Source: Allomyces macrogynus ATCC 38327 (lineage: Eukaryota; Blastocladiomycota; Blastocladiomycetes; Blastocladiales; Blastocladiaceae). From it: a DNA stretch of 16,173 nt. Of the stretch, positions 9,335 through 16,173 are shown piece after piece (position 1 is the first letter of the stretch; the number at the start of each line of letters is the position of its first letter). A model generated the notes under the pieces. The model was not told where the DNA came from and ran no database searches. It worked only from the letters and a program-made list of their open reading frames with translations. Location of the stretch: the NCBI GenBank assembly GCA_000151295.1, contig GG745340.1, positions 731,569 through 747,741 on the forward strand. Direction: 5' to 3'. The position numbers and the translations under genes were made by a program.

Positions 9335-11085
9335 ATGGTTCTCTTGGCCAAGCTTCATCGCCGCCCCGTCGCCCGTGCCGCCGCCACGCTCCTGCTTCGC
9401 GTTCCGCCACGATGCGCGAGCACCAGCAGCTGCACGCCGCTCCGTGCCGTGCTCGGAAGTCCTCCAAATCCGCCTTCGACCAACCTGGCGTCCCTGCCGC
9501 GACCAACATCATGGTTACCGCCCCGCCGATCGCTCTTCTCCTTCTTCTCCAACTCGGAAATTCACAAGCGATGCTCGTGGGCCAACCCGTCCGAGGAGCA
9601 GCTGCTCGTTGCCGGTGCGTGCCGGAAGTTCTCAGCCAGCCATTCATTTGCATTTGCGATTGGTACTGATCCGCGGGCACGATTTTCTGCCAGAAAAGAG
9701 CCAGGCCGAGGGCGACCTCAAGTCCAAGCTCAAGCACGACCGCCACGAGGCCGTCATGCGTACGTCTGCCATGTCGGTGCGATTCCAGATTGAAATCGTG
9801 CGATCCTGATCTTTGGCCCGACCACGGCAGTCGAGAGCAAGGTTAAGTCCAACTCGCTGTTTGAGGGCAGCACCAAAGTCGTTATGACCGCCATGGTCAG
9901 CAACCTCTGCCTCATGTCGATGAAGTTCTTTGCTGCCTTCTCCACCAGCTCGCCGTCCATGTTCGCGGTCTGTGCTTCTCTATTGGACGACCCGAGCCGA
10001 ATCCCGAACAGTCTGACCTCCCCGTCTGATCCCATAGGAAGGCGTCCACTCGCTCGCCGATCTGATCAACGAATGCCTTCTCTTCTTTGGCGTCATGCGG
10101 TTCGTTCGTTCGTTTGTGTTCCGTTCTTGATTGCCCGACCCTCACCCTTACCCCGCTGGTTTCCCTCCCACAGAGCCTCGCGCGACGCCGACACGCTCCA
10201 CCCCTACGGCTTCTCGCGCGAGCGGTACGCCTGGTCGCTCGTCTCGGGTGTCGGCATCTTTTTCCTCGGCGGCGGCGTCTCTACCTACCACGGCGTCACG
10301 GGCCTGCTGAACCCGGTCCCGTCCGAGGACTTGACGATTGCGTTTGCCGTCCTAGCCGGGTCGCTGCTGTTCGAGGGCGGTACAGCCCTGGTCGCGCTGC
10401 GCCAGGTGCGCCAGGCTGCGCGCGAGTCCGACATGTCGGTGCTCGAATACGGTGTGTTTTGCATTGCTGCTTGCTGGCCTGCGTGCCCGTTGGCTGATGG
10501 CTCTGGTTTTCTCCCTATCTAGTCAAGAAGGGCGCCGACCCAACGGCCGTGCAGATCCTGCTGGAGGACGCGGCCGCCATTTCCGGTGTCGGGATCGCGA
10601 GCGTGTGCCTGACGCTCAGCCACATTACGGGCAACCCGATGTACGACGCCATGGGTTCGATCGGGATCGGCGCGCTGCTCGGCACGACAGCGATCTTCCT
10701 GATCCGCCGCAACCTGTCGATGCTCGTGGAAACGTCGATGGCGCCGCACCGCGAATCCATGGTTATCACGGCCTTGCTCTCGGACCCAATTGTCAAGTCA
10801 GTACATGATGTGAAGTCGACGGCGATCGGGATCGACGGCGCGCGGTTCAAGGCCGAGGTGCAGTTCGACGGTGGGCTGGTCGCCGGCAAGTGCTTGCGCG
10901 ACGTGGACATGGAGACGGAGTGGGCGAAAGTGCAAGCGCTCGGGTCCAAGGACGAGTTGGAAATGTACCTGCGAGGGCACGGGCAGAAGGTGGTCGATCA
11001 GTTGGCGGAAGAGGTGGACCGGCTCGAGATTCGCATCAAAAAGACGGTGCCCGAGGTCAAGCATTGCGATTTGGAGATTTTGTGA
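9335..11085 (+). CDS. Mitochondrial cation diffusion facilitator, SLC30A9/ZnT9-like (six exons)
   Basis: This is a proton-coupled divalent-metal transporter of the CDF superfamily. The nearest family I recognise is animal SLC30A9/ZnT9, a mitochondrial zinc exporter. Exons are 9335-9614, 9694-9759, 9831-9967, 10038-10099, 10174-10451 and 10523-11085, giving 461 aa. The N terminus is rich in Arg, Ala and Leu with no acidic residue for over 60 positions, a typical mitochondrial presequence. Metal-site helix 2 reads EGVHSLADLINE, with the HxxxD pair at H165 and D169. HPYG is at 191-194. Helix 5 carries LLEDAAA (E289, D290), as in ZnT9. The long cytosolic or matrix tail (SVHDVKSTAIG, RFKAEVQFDGG, AEEVDRLE, ending LEIL) matches ZnT9 closely. 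Introns are 70-79 nt (donors GTGCGT, GTACGT, GTCTGT, GTTCGT, GTGTGT), and every exon join keeps the frame. The ATG context is AACCATGG. The transported metal is inferred. Yeast Mmt1/2-type iron carriers are a different CDF branch. Confidence 0.94.
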
Positions 11086-11584
11086 TGGGATTTGACCGTT
11101 TTCGTTCGTTTGGTCACTGTACGCGAGAGTTATCATGTCTCTTTCCGTTGCCCCGCCCCACCTCCACCCTCTCACCGTTGCTGTTTGGTTTTGTTTTCGT
11201 GTTGGTTGCGCGGGGACCGTGGATGAGTTTTGGTTATAGGACACCAAACAGATTTCGCGATTTTTGCCCACTGCACAGCCCTTGCCTGCTCTTGCCAGAT
11301 CTCTTGTCGCCCAGCAGCGATCGGACGCAAAAAAAAACATCAGATGCTCAGCATGTTGGGCGTGTCCTCTTTCGCAGCTGGGAGCGCACCCAGTTTCGTC
11401 GGCGAAAGGACACCTGATACGACACCACGTCGCCGATCATCGTCAGGTCGAGTCGACAACATTTTCGAGAGCGGCAACTGGTCCAAGTACGGCAAAACAA
11501 GCTGAACGGCTATATACGGAACCCGGAAATCGCAACGATACACAACTACCAACACACTACCTCGCTCACCCGCCGACACGACCA
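11086..11584. other. Intergenic region between convergent 3' ends
   Basis: This lies between the stop of the ZnT9-like gene and the stop of bS21m, which run toward each other. It contains T-rich tracts near 11100-11220 and a run of nine A at about 11330-11338, in keeping with 3' untranslated and polyadenylation sequence. No gene is visible. The end of the bS21m coding region may extend to about 11566 if the alternative splice described there is used. Confidence 0.5.
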
Positions 11585-11953
11585 TCAATAGCCCCTACAC
11601 AATCGAAATCGTGCCGTCAGCATCCATCCACATCCACCCCACACCTTCTCTACCACTCGGCACCGCTCTCCACCGTACATGTCGAGCATTTTCTTGGCGA
11701 GCGTGACGCGGTCCGACACTTGTTCGCGGAAGACGCGCTCGGACCGCTCGCGGTGCAGCCGCTTGCGCTTGTCGGTGGGCTTTTCAAAGTAGAGCGCGTC
11801 GCGCACGGTACGGCGCCAGTTGTTGTTGATGAGCATGCGGTTGAGCACGCGGTAGGACGCGGCCGGGTTGGCGCCGCACGCAATCCCGCGGCCGCGTGAG
11901 ATTTGGAAGGCCTCGCGCGCCATGTTGAACATGGCGTGGTTGGTGTAAGACAT
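11585..11953 (-). CDS. MRP21: Mitochondrial small-subunit ribosomal protein bS21m (MRP21)
   Basis: This is a small basic protein of the mitochondrial ribosome small subunit, homologous to bacterial S21. As one open frame it is 122 aa. The S21 core is YRVLNRMLINNNWRRTVRDA followed by LYFEKPTDKRKRLHRERSER, with dense Arg/Lys near residues 50-75 that should bind 16S-type rRNA. The start has an ideal context (GCCACCATGT). The residues after about 92 (MYGG onward) do not look like the family. That stretch contains a CTGAC branch-like site and a TAG acceptor at 11595-11597, so an intron 11595-11673 (donor GTGGAG) may replace the tail with a short GAIDGRVGG ending and a stop at 11566. The core identification does not depend on which end is right. 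It is divergent from PRP43. Confidence 0.87.
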   Translation of the reverse strand: MSYTNHAMFNMAREAFQISRGRGIACGANPAASYRVLNRMLINNNWRRTVRDALYFEKPTDKRKRLHRERSERVFREQVSDRVTLAKKMLDMYGGERCRVVEKVWGGCGWMLTARFRLCRGY

Positions 11954-14673
<2,720 letters not shown>

Positions 14674-15935
14674 GCGAGTGGGGTGGATTGACGGTGTCTG
14701 GAGTGATTCAATGTGCATTCGCGGTTTGTGTTGCGTTACGTCTTGGATTGGTTTCGTTGACTCGGATGGTGTGGGCCGAGTGCGTCAGCTTGGTTGAGTG
14801 TCATTTCCTGCTGCCGAAGAGACGGGATTCGGTGATTTGCGTTGAAGAGGAATTGGCTGACGCACAGGGACGCGCAAGCGCCTGTCGGTCGTCGTTCAGT
14901 TTGATGGTTGACGTGATGAGGGCAAATGAAGCTGACGAGCGAAAGTCTGAGGAAATCATGTGAGAAACGGCCGTGCAAAACAAAATATCGAAAGAGAAGG
15001 CTGGCAAATCGCGACGTGCGGCTACTTTGTTGCCCTTCCTTTGTTGCGCCATCGCCGTTCACACCTTCGCGTCCAGCGCACGCACACAGGACCATCGACC
15101 GCACTTCCACGATACGAATCGCGAAATGAATGGTCTCGAACAAATTTTACTTTCTTCTCCACCTGTTTTCCCCACAAGATGGGGTTGTTCTTGTCATGCT
15201 CCTGCTTCAATAGCAATCCCATGCCATGCCGACAGGCATGCCCGTCCACCGGGTCGTTTTGCGTCGGCAGGGACGTACACTTCATCCACGTACGTACGCC
15301 AAGGGACTGCTTGCTCCATGATCAGTCTCCATCCCGTTTTCGCTTCGGGCGTGGTGGGGGAGAGTGTTGGTTGCGCACGAGGGGAGCGACACGACAACGA
15401 CCAGTTGGGACTCACCGAAGATGCGACGTTGATGGATGTGGCGTATCACGGCGTAACCTGCCCGGCAGCTCTCTGGGCGTCCCGATCATGCAAGCGGCGC
15501 GAGCGCAAGTCCGTTCGAAACGTGTTGGCGGGCGAGGGCGCCCATGTGACGCGCTGTCACGGCCTTTCCGTGAGTCCTTGCGGCTGACGCACACAACCGC
15601 CGGCATCCGGCTCGCATCCAGCGCATCCAGAGAACACCGAAGCCGAACAGCCTGTCAACACGGCGGCGACGACGACGCGCGCGCCCGCTCATCGCAACCG
15701 CCAACGGCAAGCCTGCGCAACCACGTCCCGCCCAGTCGATGAATGAGCAATCGGGGGGGCGACGTCAGCATGCCGTCCACGACCATGTCGGGCCTCATAA
15801 TATCCCCCGCCCCCCGCTGCCAGCAACAACCACCATCCATCGTCCGCCTCGTCGACTACGTTTCCCAACCCACCGTCGCCGTGTCCGCACCGCCACCCCC
15901 GCGCGCCCGCCCGCCCACCCACCCCCGCCCTCACC
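14674..15935. other. Long stretch without a confident gene, downstream of PRP43
   Basis: The first few hundred bases (to about 15180) are less GC-rich and should include the PRP43 3' end. Between about 15190 and 15460 the minus strand has splice-like signals (GTGAGT donor at 15415, CTGAT branch near 15325, CAG acceptor at 15307) flanking short open frames, but no recognisable protein. From about 15740 to 15935 the plus strand turns C-rich (CCCGCCC-type runs), as in the leaders of the other genes here. This suggests a promoter for the possible gene starting at 15936. Confidence 0.4.
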
Positions 15936-16173
15936 ATGCTCCGCGACAACCAGTTCAACGTCTTCACCAACCGCGCCGTGCAAGTCCTCGCCGCCCCGCT
16001 CCCAGCGCTCTACGACCGCGCGGTCCTGGCCTCTTACGGGGCCTCGCCTCCTCGCCCGCATTCTTGTCGAAACCTCGCCGTCCCTGGTTTCGCGCGCCTG
16101 ACGTTGCCACTCTGTGCCAGTGGTCCCGCCAAGGGCCTCCATGGGTGCGGCCGTCGGAATCCGCGTAAGGGGT
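15936..16173 (+). CDS. Possible 5' end of an unidentified gene, cut by the window edge
   Basis: An ATG in good context (CTCACCATGC) follows a C-rich leader and opens a frame that stays free of stops to the window end. It begins MLRDNQFNVFTNRAVQVLAA. I do not recognise the family. After about residue 40 the composition looks less protein-like, and an intron is possible: candidate donor at 16066 (GTCGAA), CTGAC branch at 16098-16102 and CAG acceptor ending at 16120. That would give an in-frame second exon (PPRASMGAAVGIRVRG) with a further GTAAGG donor at 16165. The start of a real gene is plausible, but the product is unknown. Confidence 0.35.
   Translation, partial: MLRDNQFNVFTNRAVQVLAAPLPALYDRAVLASYGASPPRPHSCRNLAVPGFARLTLPLCASGPAKGLHGCGRRNPRKG

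Noticed and set aside
11508..11518. A TATATA element
   Set aside because: It sits between two convergent 3' ends, with no start codon of a supported gene nearby in the right orientation, so I do not call it a promoter.
14736..15143. A 135-codon minus-strand frame downstream of PRP43
   Set aside because: It is a mixed, Cys/His/Arg-rich composition with no domain, no good start context and location in probable 3' untranslated sequence. Chance is the simplest explanation.
15022..15285. A minus-strand frame containing a Lys-rich stretch (MGLLLKQEHDKNNPILWGKQ)
   Set aside because: It looks somewhat protein-like, but I could link it to no family and it degenerates to Arg-rich sequence. Too little to call a gene.

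Overview
The window is nuclear DNA from a fungus, most likely a basidiomycete of the smut or yeast-like (Ustilaginomycotina) type. The evidence is the GC-rich, TCG/GTC-heavy coding style, small GT-AG introns (mostly 55-155 nt) with CTGAC- or CTAAC-like branch sites, and a class V chitin synthase carrying a myosin-like head. The family assignments are firm. The exact taxon is inference.

Layout from left to right: (1) 1-684, upstream region of the chitin synthase; (2) 685-6494 (+), a three-exon class V chitin synthase of 1858 aa, with myosin-like head, degenerate cytochrome b5-like domain, glycosyltransferase core and DEK_C tail; (3) 6819-7457 (-), a small TMEM97/EMA19-like (EXPERA family) membrane protein gene with an unusual 16-bp tandem repeat in its coding region and no visible fourth membrane helix; (4) 7808-8629 (-), the five-exon gene for V-ATPase proteolipid subunit c (VMA3), 162 aa; (5) 9335-11085 (+), a six-exon mitochondrial cation diffusion facilitator of the SLC30A9/ZnT9 type, 461 aa; (6) 11585-11953 (-), mitochondrial small-subunit ribosomal protein bS21m; (7) 12283-14673 (+), the intronless DEAH-box helicase PRP43/DHX15, 796 aa; (8) 14674-15935, a stretch with no confident gene; (9) 15936 to the right edge (+), the possible 5' end of an unidentified gene.

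Most of the genes are conserved housekeeping functions: cell-wall synthesis, vacuolar acidification, mitochondrial metal transport, mitochondrial translation, and splicing or ribosome biogenesis. They do not form a pathway cluster. Two pairs are divergently transcribed from shared upstream regions: VMA3 with the ZnT9-like gene, and bS21m with PRP43. I see no transposon, CRISPR array, tRNA or rRNA.

The parts most worth a second look are the TMEM97-like locus (frame-shifting 16-bp repeat, missing C-terminal helix) and the chitin synthase P-loop, where the invariant glycine of the Walker A motif reads as serine. I found no convincing new multi-gene system.
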